The notes below the pieces were generated by a model that saw only the letters and a program-made list of their open reading frames with translations, searched no databases and was not told where the DNA came from. A stretch of 64,000 nt of DNA from Paraescarpia echinospica. Taxonomy: Eukaryota > Annelida > Polychaeta > Sabellida > Siboglinidae. Below, one piece after another: positions 1-9,762 of the stretch. The stretch is taken from positions 52,161,568 to 52,225,567 of the forward strand of contig CM034533.1 of the NCBI GenBank assembly GCA_020002185.1. The letters run 5' to 3'. Both the position numbers and the translations under genes were made by a program. Within the stretch, counting starts at the first letter, position 1, and every line of letters begins with the position of its first letter.

Positions 1-651
1 ATATGCATTAGTGCACAAGTAGCTGGAGCTTATATTTATAGGAAGACACTAACACTAAATATTATGTTAATAAAATCACTTGAAAGAGTCCACAGAGAAA
101 CTGAATGTCAAGAGTACAACAAATCATTAGCAATTTACATAGAGCAGTTAAAATAGATTGATTGTTCAGCATGTAGTAACATACTAACTATCTAGGAATG
201 TCACCATATATATCGATAATATTCTCAATATCTCTGATGTCACTGCGATAACACTTGCGTGTAATCACTGAATCAAAGTAGAAAATACAGTTTAACGTTA
301 TGCAGAAGTCAACGTAATGCTGTTGTGTGTTTACGTAAGCTGTACAGTTATTGTAATTTGAGAGAAAGAGAAAGGAGAAGAAGAGAAAGAGAAAAAAACA
401 GCTTGTAGAGAAAGAACTAGAACTAGAAAAGATAATAATTTAAAACGATTAAAAATAACATTAACTGACATTATATTATCCCGGAGTCTGCAGAGTCAGT
501 AATGAGGACTTATCTCTCTTTTAATTGTCCTTGCTGCGTAGATCACGTCTCGCTCTGGAGACTCACGTTGCGCAGTCTCGTGTAACAATAAAAAAAATAT
601 AAAAAAAATCGTTCGTATACAGGGGCCGATTCCCGGTCGCAGGCCACGTGT
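1..651. other. Intergenic, no gene seen
   Basis: AT-rich DNA with purine-rich runs (about 361-400) and short A-runs near 587-610. No credible frame, RNA gene or terminal repeat was recognised. Confidence 0.6.
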
Positions 652-1410
652 TCAACGTAAAGTGTTTATATCTTCCTGCGTGTGGATGACCCTGATCGTG
701 TTTGCTAATGTCTTGATTACCACTTTCCCATTATAGGTCCAGCAGTCAGCAATTTTCTTCGCACGTTTCAACTGCCTTGTAACGATAGCCAGCGATGTGC
801 GGCGCTGCGTCAAGTCCTTGTTGACGAAGATTTTGTGTTGGTTTTCACAGACGCTGTTACGCAATCGGCTTCTGGCCTGTATGACTTCGTCTCGCACGTT
901 AACTCTATTGAAACGCACAATGACTACACGATGTCGATCGCCTGTTTCAGCCCTTTTGCCAAGCCTATGGCTGACTGCAATGTCCTCTTGTGTCACTGGG
1001 GGGGTCACTGCCATTTTGACATTTATGGTTTCCACTACTTTTGCAGTAGTGTCCACCCCCGCCCCAGTTTCAGGGATTCCATGGAACCTTAAGTTGCATC
1101 GTCGGGAATATTGTTCAATGTTATCGCACTCACTTTCAAGATGTCCAACTTTTTCTTCGAGGGCTACAATTCTGCGCTCTTTGGTTTCGAGCTTCGAGTT
1201 TAGGTCAGCGATTGTCTGCGTGAGGGTGTCGATCTTATCGGCCAGCGCTTGAGGGTACAACGCTAATCTCAGTTTTCGTAACACAGCGTCATCATTCAGC
1301 AATTCAACGAATTTCAGCAGCATCACATCAGTGTCCTGAACATCGCTGTCAGTAACACTGGAAGGTTTACGCTTAGGTGGCATGTTAACTCTGAATGTTT
1401 GCTCTCCCAC
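652..1410 (-). CDS. L1-type ORF1 protein of a non-LTR retrotransposon (remnant)
   Basis: A 252-residue frame. Residues about 55-105 form a heptad-rich coiled coil ending in YSRRCNLRFHGIPE, the usual junction between coiled coil and RRM in L1-type ORF1 (Transposase_22-like) proteins. The basic C-terminal part (about 165-250) resembles the ORF1p C-terminal domain. These proteins coat the retrotransposon RNA as a nucleic-acid chaperone. No endonuclease or reverse transcriptase frame follows at 1-650, so the copy is 3'-truncated or only the ORF1 module is left. The first codon is an apparent GTG; an in-frame ATG (MPPKRK) lies nine codons downstream at 1383 and is the likelier start. Family assignment is good, clade is uncertain. 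Confidence 0.7.
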   Translation of the reverse strand: MGEQTFRVNMPPKRKPSSVTDSDVQDTDVMLLKFVELLNDDAVLRKLRLALYPQALADKIDTLTQTIADLNSKLETKERRIVALEEKVGHLESECDNIEQYSRRCNLRFHGIPETGAGVDTTAKVVETINVKMAVTPPVTQEDIAVSHRLGKRAETGDRHRVVIVRFNRVNVRDEVIQARSRLRNSVCENQHKIFVNKDLTQRRTSLAIVTRQLKRAKKIADCWTYNGKVVIKTLANTIRVIHTQEDINTLR

Positions 1411-2640
1411 GAAAAGTACGTGACTTAGACCACGGCAGCCATCTTATAGCCGTGCTTGAGTTGGTTATATCTACATTATATTATTATTATCATGACGTTC
1501 GAAGTTGCCCAAATGGCACATCGTTAAAAAATTGCCCTATTACTATGTTCTTATTTAATTGTTCTTCTAATCTGAAGTGTTTTACCAAAATTAATAATTA
1601 CAGTTTCGACTAACTGCCCCGTTTAAGCTCAAAAGATTGACGTCAGTGTTGTGTGCTACAGTCATTGTTATTAATACCTCCTAAATAGGAGAGGAACGTA
1701 TCGTCAACTTTTGCGGTTCATTCTCAAGTCGGCACGAATATTGATGTTCCACATATGTAAGTACAAATGCGTCTATATTTCGTGCACAACTATTTATTAT
1801 AGTGGAAAAGTAGTTTTGTAATGGAATACAGCAACCTTTCAGAAATACATACATGGCAAGAACGATGAGTTTAATATGTACGCCGACAACGTAGGCGACA
1901 TTTTGAAAAGACTATAGGCTTACAATTGCTTGTATGCAGCAATGTTTTACTGACTGCCTACAGGGGTGTGTAGCAGCATGTAGATAGTCTTGAGTTGGTA
2001 AAGTTAAATATTCTATTTCGGTTTTCGTATCTCTTGACACAACCGTCTATACGGTAAAGCCATAAATGCAACCGTAGTATAACGTAAGGACAGCACTTTT
2101 GTATTTCGTGAAACCCGAAGGATAGAACTTCCTGCTGACTATGTTGATCAGATGGATGAACTTTGAACTGCGACTCGATAAACGAAACGTGTTCCCTGCA
2201 GACTGGACCAAGTACTACCGGAATGACGTTGCGTGGCGGTCAGCTTCCTTATGTAGCGCTCACTCGTTCCGCAACATTATACAACGCACTGGCTTGCAAG
2301 TTGTAGTTGTTGGTTCTGTGCACGGCAAGATGTGATTGGCTGCATGTATACCTTTCATATTGCTGTCGGGGTTCTGTGTTTTTTTTAACCACAAAACGAC
2401 AACTATATTTGTAATCCATTACGTGATATTGCGCGTGGATCGCCTTAAATCTGTCGCCGGGTGTATTGGTGTTACACAAACTATCATTAAAATGGAAACA
2501 AATATTACAAATAACGTCGCCCACCATACATTTAAAATAATTACACTAAGTTTATTTTCAAGCAATATTGAGTGCCTTGTTTCATATAAGCAAGCATATC
2601 CCTGCACATCTATGCATAGAACCGGTATTCACGCTGTGGA
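1411..2640. other. Intergenic, no gene seen
   Basis: Short frames only, without family signatures or biased composition. Read as ordinary host non-coding DNA. Confidence 0.55.
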
Positions 2641-2654
2641 CTTGTCTATCACTG

Positions 2655-2733
2655 TATATATCCACCCTCCATGGCTATTTCCACCCTCCTCGGATATCTC
2701 CACCCTCCGTGGATATTTTCACCCTCCTTAGAT

Positions 2734-2806
<73 letters not shown>

Positions 2807-2840
2807 ATGTTTCCACCCTTCCTGGATATCTCCCTCACCA
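2655..2840. repeat. 18-bp minisatellite interrupted by a (CT)n run
   Basis: Units of the form TCCACCCTCC followed by TGGATATY recur at about 18-bp spacing from 2655 to 2735 and resume at 2808-2832. A perfect CT dinucleotide run (about 2739-2804) has expanded inside the array. Frames through it (Ser-Leu or Arg-Glu runs) are artefacts. Confidence 0.85.
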
Positions 2841-2859
2841 TGTATATAACCTCTTCCAT

Positions 2860-4347
2860 ACTCCACAGCTTTTCACAGTAAGCGGAGTAGTGTCTCGGGA
2901 GGGTCAAATATTTATGGTTATAAAAGTTCCATAACTCTAAATGCATTATGTCTGACCGACCGACCGACCGACTGATATGTGAGTGTAAGGGGGGGTATGG
3001 GCATGGGGTACCCCTATAATAAATACACTACAGACGTGTTGATAAACAATAAGGTTATACTGACAAATTTATTGGAAATATAATTAAAAGCAAGCATTTA
3101 TTTGACAAATCACCAACAACTTATAAACAGCAACAGATTAACCATTTACGAACATCATTGGCAAAATACAATATTGTGTAAATAAACGTGCGTTGCGTTT
3201 TGATATGTGGCCAAAGCTAAATTGCTACGTGAATTAGCCTCACGCATTAACGAGTCTGCCTATAGCGCGGCTAAAACTTACCGACCACTAATCACTGACA
3301 GTTCTTCGGCCGACCAATAAGGCATGAGTCAGAGGCTAGGTGCCAACAATAAAAGGACGGTAGGTGTATGCTGGGATTTACGCCTGACATAAAACCAATA
3401 ATGTTCACAAAGTTAAACTGTAATGTTCCATACACTAAGTAAGGCGTTTACTGGACCCACCCTTGTGTAGAGTCTACACAAGAACAAATTCGGCGGCATA
3501 TACTGTATTGTGGACGTGTAAGTATATGAACGTATACATATCGAACTTACGGTTATATGAACAAAACGACAACACTGTAGCAATACAAATACGTTTGCAA
3601 GCATACCCGTCTTTTTTTCCAACGTCCAATATGGCGTAACTGTAATACATTTTGGAACAGTTATCAACTATAATATAACCAAGCTAGCGTATGAATGGAT
3701 GGGTAAGGTGCATGTGTATGCGTGCGTCTGGCAGTTTGTGTGTGGATGCGTGTGTGTGCGTGTCTGTGTACCTATGTGTGTGGGTATGGGTGCATGAGTG
3801 TACGGAGGGGTATGTTGACATTCGACGATTTGTTCTGGGACTGTCCTACGGCCCTTCGGAAGAAAAGTAACACCTGCATAGTGTTTAAACATTCGTCATT
3901 GGCTACGGGTTCTTACAGCTTATCGGGTTCTTAGTCTACCGTACGTTTGCACGGAAAAAATCGATTGTTCGTTACGCGTATTTTTAGCGACTGTTCAAAC
4001 GTGCGTCGTTAAATTTTTTTTGTTCAAACAACCTTTACGAATACCACGTGTATGTAGCGCCAACCCGAGGATGGGTTTTTTGCTTGTTATACTATATTAA
4101 AATCATGTTTTCAGTTTAATTTGCCCTTATTGCAAGATATTACATGTTTATTCCAAACCATTTGACAAAAGGATGTCGGTTTAGTTAAGTGTTCAGGTCA
4201 TGTCCGTTGCCCCCACGCCACATTCCAGATGTTGCATAATCACGATTTATTGGTTTGCCACTGATCGGGGTAATGACGTATTAACCCGTCATGAATAAAA
4301 TGATTGTAGTAGCAAAGTAAATTCTTAATACATGATAGACATGACGC
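2860..4347. other. Intergenic with short simple repeats
   Basis: Contains GACC tetranucleotides near 2954-2972 and a GT/GC-rich stretch at about 3710-3800. No gene was recognised. Confidence 0.55.
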
Positions 4348-4774
4348 AATGAATTAAATATATCAGATTTGATTCATGGACACAACGAATGTATGCCACC
4401 ATATAAGGTATTGATAAAATCACACCACGGCTGCTGTCCAATTCACATGTTATAGAAAACGAATGCTGTTTAGGTCGAGTTCATCTGCGTACATTCTTTA
4501 TAAGTTGGCTTGTCGCCGCTTGGTGTAATACCTCTTAATGTGTTCCAACGCCCACGTATAAAGTTAAAATGTTGTTCTGGTACAGCGCAGTATCCGGTCT
4601 TTAAGACGGCTCAAGGCGTTTAGTACTTCACCCCTGATAGACCTGTTTAATCGATCACCGTCTTGACTTATTTGAGGAGCAATCAGCCCCCCAGCAATTA
4701 ATGCGCGAAAACTATTCGTTCACAAATATACATCAGTCTCTATAGCCAGGTACTCATTTATAGAGCTTAGTGTA
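4348..4774. repeat. Host left flank copied in inverted orientation inside the right end of Polinton A
   Basis: These 427 bases lie immediately outside the left terminus of Polinton A and reappear as a reverse complement at 19754-20180, between an inner and an outer copy of the right terminal repeat. The second copy of the element (from 56764) lacks the insertion. Confidence 0.85.
4769..4774. repeat. 6-bp target-site duplication, left (AGTGTA)
   Basis: AGTGTA directly precedes the terminus AGTAGATAG at 4775 and recurs directly after the opposite terminus at 20391-20396. Polintons generate 6-bp duplications and their ends start with AG. Confidence 0.85.
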
Positions 4775-5102
4775 AGTAGATAGTAGGCGCTGTACGGTCA
4801 CAAAACCATACTTATAAAAAACTTTTAATGACCACTAAACGATTCGAGCACCCAGCTGACGTCAGCAATAATGCGAGACTAATCCTATGTATAAAAAAAG
4901 ATCAAAGGCTTTGTGTTTGACACTAATGAGTTTGGGAAACCTACTTATAAAAAACGTGATTGATGAGCGATGTAATTTGATACTAATTGGATGATTGACA
5001 GTACCACTAGAGATGCCACCTAGCGGTGAGTGCAGAGAGTATTTTAGTCCTAGCGATCAACGCCGTACCTAGAGCGTGCTGACGTAAGCAATAATGCGTT
5101 TA
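4775..5102 (+). repeat. Left terminal inverted repeat of Polinton A
   Basis: About 328 bp, starting AGTAGATAGTAGGCGC, reverse complement of 19425-19753 and near-identical to 56764-57092. It contains a perfect palindromic CRE (TGACGTCA) at about 4858 and the related GCTGACGTAAGCAATAATGCG at about 5077. Confidence 0.9.
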
Positions 5103-5510
5103 ATAATAAAGTATATAAGTTTTTTTTTTTTTTGATCGACCACCTATAACTGGGGTAGGAGTTGTGCTGACATAGGCAATACGCTAACCACGCTAAAACC
5201 ATTGTATATTAAAACCATTGTATAAACGTTGAGATGTCCCCCTAGAGTGTGCTGACGTAAGCAATAATGCGTTTAATAATAAAGTATATAAGTTTAGTTT
5301 CGTACTTTATTTAATAACCACCACGCTAAAGTATATAAGTTTAGTTTCGTACTTTATAACCACGCTAAAGTATATAAGTTAAGTTTCGTACTTTCGTTTT
5401 TGATCGACCACCTATAACTGGGGTAGGAGTTGTGCTGACGTAGGCAATACGCTAACCACGCTAAAACCATTGTATATTAAAACCATTGTATAAACGTTGA
5501 GATGTCCCCG
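5077..5510. promoter_or_regulatory. Repeated CRE/ATF-like sites and short direct repeats inside the left TIR
   Basis: The block GCTGACGTAAGCAATAATGCG recurs at about 5077 and 5247, with variants GCTGACATAGGCAATACGC (about 5167) and GCTGACGTAGGCAATACGC (about 5432). Between them AAAGTATATAAGTTTAGTTTCG repeats several times. TGACGTAA/TGACGTCA cores are bZIP (CREB/ATF) sites by consensus. Their use here as promoter or replication enhancers is inference. Confidence 0.6.
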
Positions 5511-5781
5511 TTTGTGATGTTGACAGCAAGAGCGACGACCGCTGCTGCTGCAGCGATAAGGCACCGTCGCCGGCTGCTGCTCTAGTGGCCTGTGACCCTT
5601 GGATGACAGCATAGCTGGCTAACGGTAAACAACGTTGTTCTGGTGGACGGATTAAAACGAAACCAATGTACATCTAGTCGTGGGATTACAATGACAATCA
5701 AATGCATAAATACACTAACATTCAGTAGGGTGTTTATGCATTGAAAATAGACGCGTGAAAACGTGAGTAGTGACTGAATAT

Positions 5782-6734
5782 TTATTGTGGCGCTGTATAT
5801 CGATAGGGAGCGCCAACGAGGTGCTCCGGTGGAGAGCCGAAGCCTTGCCGGGGATATAGTTCGGGAGGCGTGATCGTTCTCCATAATCCGTTTGGTTGTT
5901 TTATGAGAAATACTCGCGCCAGATCGGCTATGTCATCATCGTCAGACGAGCTGTAGTCAGGCGTGACATCGGGCGGCGTGGGAGGTGGCGAAGGCGCGCG
6001 GACGGACGGCGCGACCATGCAGGTCGGCTGGGTCGACTGCACCGTCTTGTCGGGCAGTTCGACCGACCTACGAGGCGACGATTCGTCGCTGCTTGTAGGC
6101 AATTGGATCGGTCTATGAAATAAAAGAAATGTTTAAACGAGACAATAAACGATATGCACGCGCTTATAAATAAAATGCATGCATGTTTAAACGGTAAATA
6201 CATGCAATTTAATGCGTACTAGTAAAAACGTGCATTTAAATAAAATGCATGCATGTTTAAACGGTATGTTACAATAGTGCATTTAAATAAAATGCATGTT
6301 TAAACGGTAAAATACATGCAATTTAATGCGTACTACTGTAGTAAAAACGTGCATTTAAATACAACAATAAAAACGTGCATTTAAATAAAATGCATGCATG
6401 TTCACTAGTAAAAACGTGCATTTAAATAAAATGTATGCACACACTTATAAATAAAATGCATGCATGTTTAAACGGTAAAATACATAATGCGTACTAGTAA
6501 ACACGTGCATTTAAATAAAATGCATGCATGTTACAACAATAAAAACGTGCATTTAAATAAAATGCATGCATGTTTAAAATACATGCTATTGCGTATAGTA
6601 AGCACTGTTTAAATAAAATTACAACAATAAAAACGTGCATTTAAATAAAATGCATGCATGTTATTGCGTATAGTAAGCACTGTTTAAATAAAATGTACGC
6701 TGTCTTACCGTCGTGTTGTTGTGGACGTGGCCAT
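5782..6734 (-). CDS. Two-exon early gene A-L: acidic, proline-rich protein (divergent to the RPA-like gene)
   Basis: Exon 1 (6734-6709) begins with ATG, encodes MATSTTTR plus two bases, and ends at a GTAAGA donor. Exon 2 begins at 6112 after a pyrimidine-rich acceptor ending TTTCATAG, and the phases fit (2 to 2). The product is about 118 residues: a Ser/Asp-rich start, a proline block PSPPPTPPD, an acidic SSSDDDD patch and a C-terminal tail with TPPELYPRQGF. It matches no family I know. Polinton B has a spliced gene at the same relative place (41377-42989) with the same intron phase and a similar proline block. I see no LxCxE motif in the A version. The intron is filled by AT-rich repeats, so a middle exon may have been lost. 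Confidence 0.6.
6150..6695. repeat. AT-rich imperfect tandem repeats in the intron of gene A-L
   Basis: At least eight copies of AAAACGTGCATTTAAATAAA followed by ATGCATGCATGTTTAAACGG, in variable order. No coding signal. Confidence 0.85.
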
Positions 6735-6854
6735 GTTAGATGGTGGAACGATGTATGGAGACGTCGTGTGCTCGTGTTTGTAAAAGTGTGTATGAAATGT
6801 GCGCGTCGTCAAACAGCGGCGGCGGCGCATGACACTACGGCTGATTTTGATTGA

Positions 6855-7640
6855 CATGTGAACGGAGAACAAAGGATTTTTACAAACGAACGTTAAAAGC
6901 ACGAAATGAAACGTTCTATACGATCACTGGGGGGTCAGGAAATACGAGATGCATATATATTAGAGAAATTCGCGGTAAAAGTCACATTTGACAATGAATG
7001 CACTGACGTGAACGCTAACTTTTTTCCTAAAACAAATTCCTCGGTAGACTAGGCGGAATGCGTTAAGCGCACATGTGTGACATCTGTTGCGCGTGATTTA
7101 ACGAGTTGGAATGTGAACGGAGAACAATGGAATTTTACAAACGATAAATGAAACGTTAAAAGCGCGAAATAAAACGTATAAGATCGCAGAGGGGTCAGGA
7201 AACACGAGATGCATAGATATCAGAGAAATTCGCTGTAAAAGTCACATTTGACAATGAATGCACTGACGTGAACGCTAACTTTTTTCCGAAAACAAAATGC
7301 CTGGGATGGATGAAGTATGCACGTCGATAATTGAAAAAGATAAGGATATGAGTGTGAAGTGCGCATGCGCGTTATAGTGTAGACAATGACATTTCAAAAA
7401 CAATAAACGAAACGTTAAAAGCACGAAACTAAACGTTGTATATATTCTCTGTGGAGTCAGGAAACGCGAGGTGCATCGATATTAGAGAAAATCGATGTAA
7501 GGAGAGATTTAACGGCGAATGTACTGACGTGACCGGATACTTTTTTCCGAAAACAAAATGTATGAAATGTACGAGGCACGCACGCTGATAATTGAGTAAG
7601 ATGACGTATTAGCGTAAAGTGCGCATGCGTGTTATTTGGA
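6855..7640. promoter_or_regulatory. Three about 260-bp tandem upstream repeats between divergent early genes
   Basis: Units start near 6858, 7113 and 7376. Each contains AACGTTAAAAGC.CGAAA, GGGGTCAGGAAA.ACGAG (third unit: GGAGTCAGGAAACGCGAG), GATGCAT.GATAT (variable), a stretch like CACTGACGTGAACGCTAAC and a CTTTTTTCC element. Nothing codes here. Position between two divergent promoters suggests an enhancer block or replication-linked control region (inference). Confidence 0.65.
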
Positions 7641-7645
7641 AAAGG

Positions 7646-7652
7646 TATAAAA
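7646..7652 (+). promoter_or_regulatory. TATA box of the early RPA-like unit
   Basis: GGTATAAAA lies about 100 bp upstream of the ATG at 7748. A possible acceptor (TTCTAAC...TTTCTACAACAG, ending at about 7713) follows, so the 5' leader may itself be spliced. Confidence 0.6.
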
Positions 7653-7747
7653 CGGTTGTGAAAAAGCTATATTGTATGACGCTGAACTTCTAACGTGTAT
7701 TCTTTCTACAACAGCAGAGCAGCAAGCAGCAGACGTTCTTCCGCAAC

Positions 7748-8500
7748 ATGGCGGATGAAAGTCAACAACAGCCGAAAAAGCCGAAGACGCCGCGGAAGCA
7801 GTCGATGAAGGCGGCCAGCAGCAGTCAACCTTCGGCACTGATTGCAGCCTTGTCAACGGGGGTGTCACCACCCGTTAAGCGGCCCGTTGCGCTCATCGCG
7901 GCCCCGTTGACGGTCGGCCGAAAACGGAGCGCCGAAGAGGCGCACTTGGAGCAGCAGCCCGACGAAACGGCCGAGCAGCCCCCGGTCCTGTCGCGGAGCG
8001 GTTCTACGGAGCGTGAATCGTCGGCGTCGACACGCGCCACAGCGGTGAGTCTGAGACATCTGAAGTGCGCTGTCAACGGTGTGTATAAACTCCTGTTGCC
8101 CGTTACGATCGAGGCCATCTCGTACAAAGGCGAGCCCGGCACCACCTATTTGGGATGTTCCCGTTGTCGCCGGAAATTGCAGACAAGCAAAGACGGGACC
8201 CTGATATGTCGAACGCACGGTGAAGTGTTTGTACCGAAATATTTCTTCGCGTTGCGTGTGATGGTGAAGGACGGCGAGGAGGAAGAAGACGAGCTTTGGC
8301 TTACGTTGTTCGATAGCCAAATGTCTAATCTCGTCGAGTACACGGCCGAGTACTTGACGGAATTGAACGAGGAGGATCTCCGCGATACCGTGCTCGAGTT
8401 AGCCGGTACTAAAGTGGAGATTAGTGTACGGAAGAGGAGTTGGAACGGTGACCCCTCGTATACAGTCCGCACACTAAAAAGATACGTCGACGATGACTAA
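7748..8500 (+). CDS. RPA1 DBD-C-like ssDNA-binding protein (unspliced product of early unit A)
   Basis: 250 residues. Residues 1-99 are a low-complexity leader with basic patches (PKKPKTPRK, GRKRS). Residues 100-250 look like the C-terminal OB domain of replication protein A subunit 1: a zinc ribbon C137-x2-C140-x13-C154-x2-H157, followed by LWLTLFD and a helical EYLTELNEEDL segment at the places expected for the family. In cells this domain binds single-stranded DNA and recruits partners. Here it could coat displaced strands during protein-primed replication (inference). A GTGAGT donor at 8045 splits leader and domain exactly, in phase 0. The same gene with the same donor position exists in Polinton B (40302-40790). 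Confidence 0.75.
   Translation: MADESQQQPKKPKTPRKQSMKAASSSQPSALIAALSTGVSPPVKRPVALIAAPLTVGRKRSAEEAHLEQQPDETAEQPPVLSRSGSTERESSASTRATAVSLRHLKCAVNGVYKLLLPVTIEAISYKGEPGTTYLGCSRCRRKLQTSKDGTLICRTHGEVFVPKYFFALRVMVKDGEEEEDELWLTLFDSQMSNLVEYTAEYLTELNEEDLRDTVLELAGTKVEISVRKRSWNGDPSYTVRTLKRYVDDD
8045..8050 (+). promoter_or_regulatory. Splice donor, phase 0, shared by alternative early exons of A
   Basis: GCG|GTGAGT, a strong 5' splice site, falls after exactly 99 codons counted from the ATG at 7748. Four downstream acceptors each open a phase-0 frame. Confidence 0.65.
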
Positions 8501-8522
8501 TGTTGTCTTGTGTGTTTTGTAG

Positions 8523-8627
8523 GAGGAGGAGGAAAATTGGCCGCTACTGATAGATTTATTGACGCACGCCAACGAACGACAACGAATGAGAGATCGTCGT
8601 GGTCTGGCACTAAGTGCGGAGCTTTGA
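8523..8627 (+). CDS. Alternative early exon A1 (34 codons)
   Basis: Begins directly after an acceptor (GTGTGTTTTGTAG) 20 bases downstream of the RPA-like stop. It reads EEEENWPLLIDLLTHAN and on to a TGA at 8625, and has no suitable start codon of its own at the beginning. Joined to the 99-codon leader it would give about 133 residues. The tail is a short amphipathic helix; function unknown. Confidence 0.5.
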   Translation, partial: EEEENWPLLIDLLTHANERQRMRDRRGLALSAEL

Positions 8628-8651
8628 ACTATTAGCCGAGGCGGCCGAGCA

Positions 8652-8660
8652 GTATATAAG
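8652..8660 (+). promoter_or_regulatory. Internal TATA-like element
   Basis: AGTATATAAGAGCG between alternative exons A1 and A2. It could give a second early promoter, or be chance. Confidence 0.35.
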
Positions 8661-8739
8661 AGCGTTTTGGTTGGCCTACGAAGCGAGCCTATTGTGTAGT
8701 AGTTTGATGTACTAACAGTTGTGCTTTTATATGCTTTAG

Positions 8740-8889
8740 GAAGTGCGCTGTGTGCTGGAAAAAATGCTTGCAAACAACGAAAGGATTTGCGCTCAGTACA
8801 ACGAGGTTGCCTCGTTCGTAAGAACGTTGTTGGAACGGGGTGTGCAGGGGTCGGCGATAAAGAAGGATGAGGACAAGAAGGAGGACTAA
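8740..8889 (+). CDS. Alternative early exon A2 (49 codons)
   Basis: Preceded by a textbook 3' splice site: TACTAAC branch point at about 8710, a pyrimidine-rich tract, then CTTTAG. The phase-0 frame starts EVRCVLEKMLANNER and ends KKDEDKKED before TAA at 8887. It is mostly helical with a charged tail. No family recognised. Confidence 0.55.
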   Translation, partial: EVRCVLEKMLANNERICAQYNEVASFVRTLLERGVQGSAIKKDEDKKED

Positions 8890-8909
8890 TCATAATAATG
8901 TGTTTGTAG

Positions 8910-8990
8910 GACGCTCTGATGCAACACACCAGACGTGAGTGTATGAGTGACTTCCTACACGCGTTGCTGACGGTGATTCGTAAAGAGTAG
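8910..8990 (+). CDS. Alternative early exon A3 (26 codons)
   Basis: Acceptor TGTGTTTGTAG ends at 8909, 20 bases after the A2 stop. The frame reads DALMQHTRRECMSDF to IRKE and TAG at 8988. Short helical tail; function unknown. Confidence 0.45.
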   Translation, partial: DALMQHTRRECMSDFLHALLTVIRKE

Positions 8991-9008
8991 AACTGCTTTG
9001 TGCTGTAG

Positions 9009-9677
9009 GGTAGTGGCGGAGGAGTACGTGACGCTCACGTATTGGAGGCGATCATCGAGGAGGCGCTGGGCTGCTCGAACCGAACGCGCCCCCCTCCACC
9101 GACGTATAACGACAGCCTGGGGACGATGGGACCGACGTGCTCGCCGTACTGGACCGTATCGGAGGAGCTGGGGACGTGTCAACGGCAACTGGTCGTGCCG
9201 AGCCGGAGTCAGTTGGTCGGGCGTTACGAACGACTGGCGATGGATCTCGTCGCCGAGACTCTCGGCGAAATGATTCTGGAGAAGGCTCGGGATCATTGCG
9301 GGGTATGTGAGCCGAATGAAGGCTGTCCCTACGTTCACATGCCCGGCTATCGCGCGGGACGGCCGAATCGGGTATATATGCAACGTTTCGATAATGCGGG
9401 CTGTATTGTGACGCGCTATTTCAACAGCGTCATGGAGACGTTCCTGCGTCGATCGCTCATCCCCTGTTTCACGAGACTAGAGCATATTCTACACGAGACT
9501 ACGGTGTCGACTTCTTCCGGTGAACAGCAGCCGCAAACGGGCCGTGCAGGAGAATTGTATTTGGTGCAGTTTGTGTCGAACTGGTTGTTGGGAACAAATT
9601 GGCGCGATTATATGAATCGTGTGCAACTCGAGTCGGCCGTGCACACGTACGTGCAACGTCGGAGCGGACTGGAATGA
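9009..9677 (+). CDS. Alternative early exon A4: 222-residue Cys-containing protein with PPxY motif
   Basis: Begins after acceptor GCTTTGTGCTGTAG, phase 0, with a Gly-rich start (GSGGGVRD). An acidic helix is followed by PPPPTYND, which holds a PPTY (PPxY) motif of the type that binds WW domains of Nedd4-like ligases. Cysteines cluster at HCGVCEPNEGC. The rest is predicted helical. A TTG at 9042 is the nearest alternative start but is unlikely in a eukaryote, and spliced use explains the lack of ATG. It is the last exon of the early unit and is followed by a poly(A) signal at 9763. No homologous family recognised. Confidence 0.55.
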   Translation, partial: GSGGGVRDAHVLEAIIEEALGCSNRTRPPPPTYNDSLGTMGPTCSPYWTVSEELGTCQRQLVVPSRSQLVGRYERLAMDLVAETLGEMILEKARDHCGVCEPNEGCPYVHMPGYRAGRPNRVYMQRFDNAGCIVTRYFNSVMETFLRRSLIPCFTRLEHILHETTVSTSSGEQQPQTGRAGELYLVQFVSNWLLGTNWRDYMNRVQLESAVHTYVQRRSGLE

Positions 9678-9762
9678 ACGAACACTAGTAGAATAGAGAA
9701 CATTTTATTATTTGCTTGCTATTGAAACAAAGGCTTCACGATTGAATGTTGTAAGAGTACCG

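Noticed and set aside
835..1252. Plus-strand frames opposite the L1-type ORF1
   Set aside because: Shadows of the minus-strand coding region.
5896..6123. Arg-rich plus-strand frames opposite late and early genes (for example 5896-6123, 10995-11456, 13139-13585)
   Set aside because: Antisense or out-of-frame shadows of GC-rich coding DNA; no independent signature.
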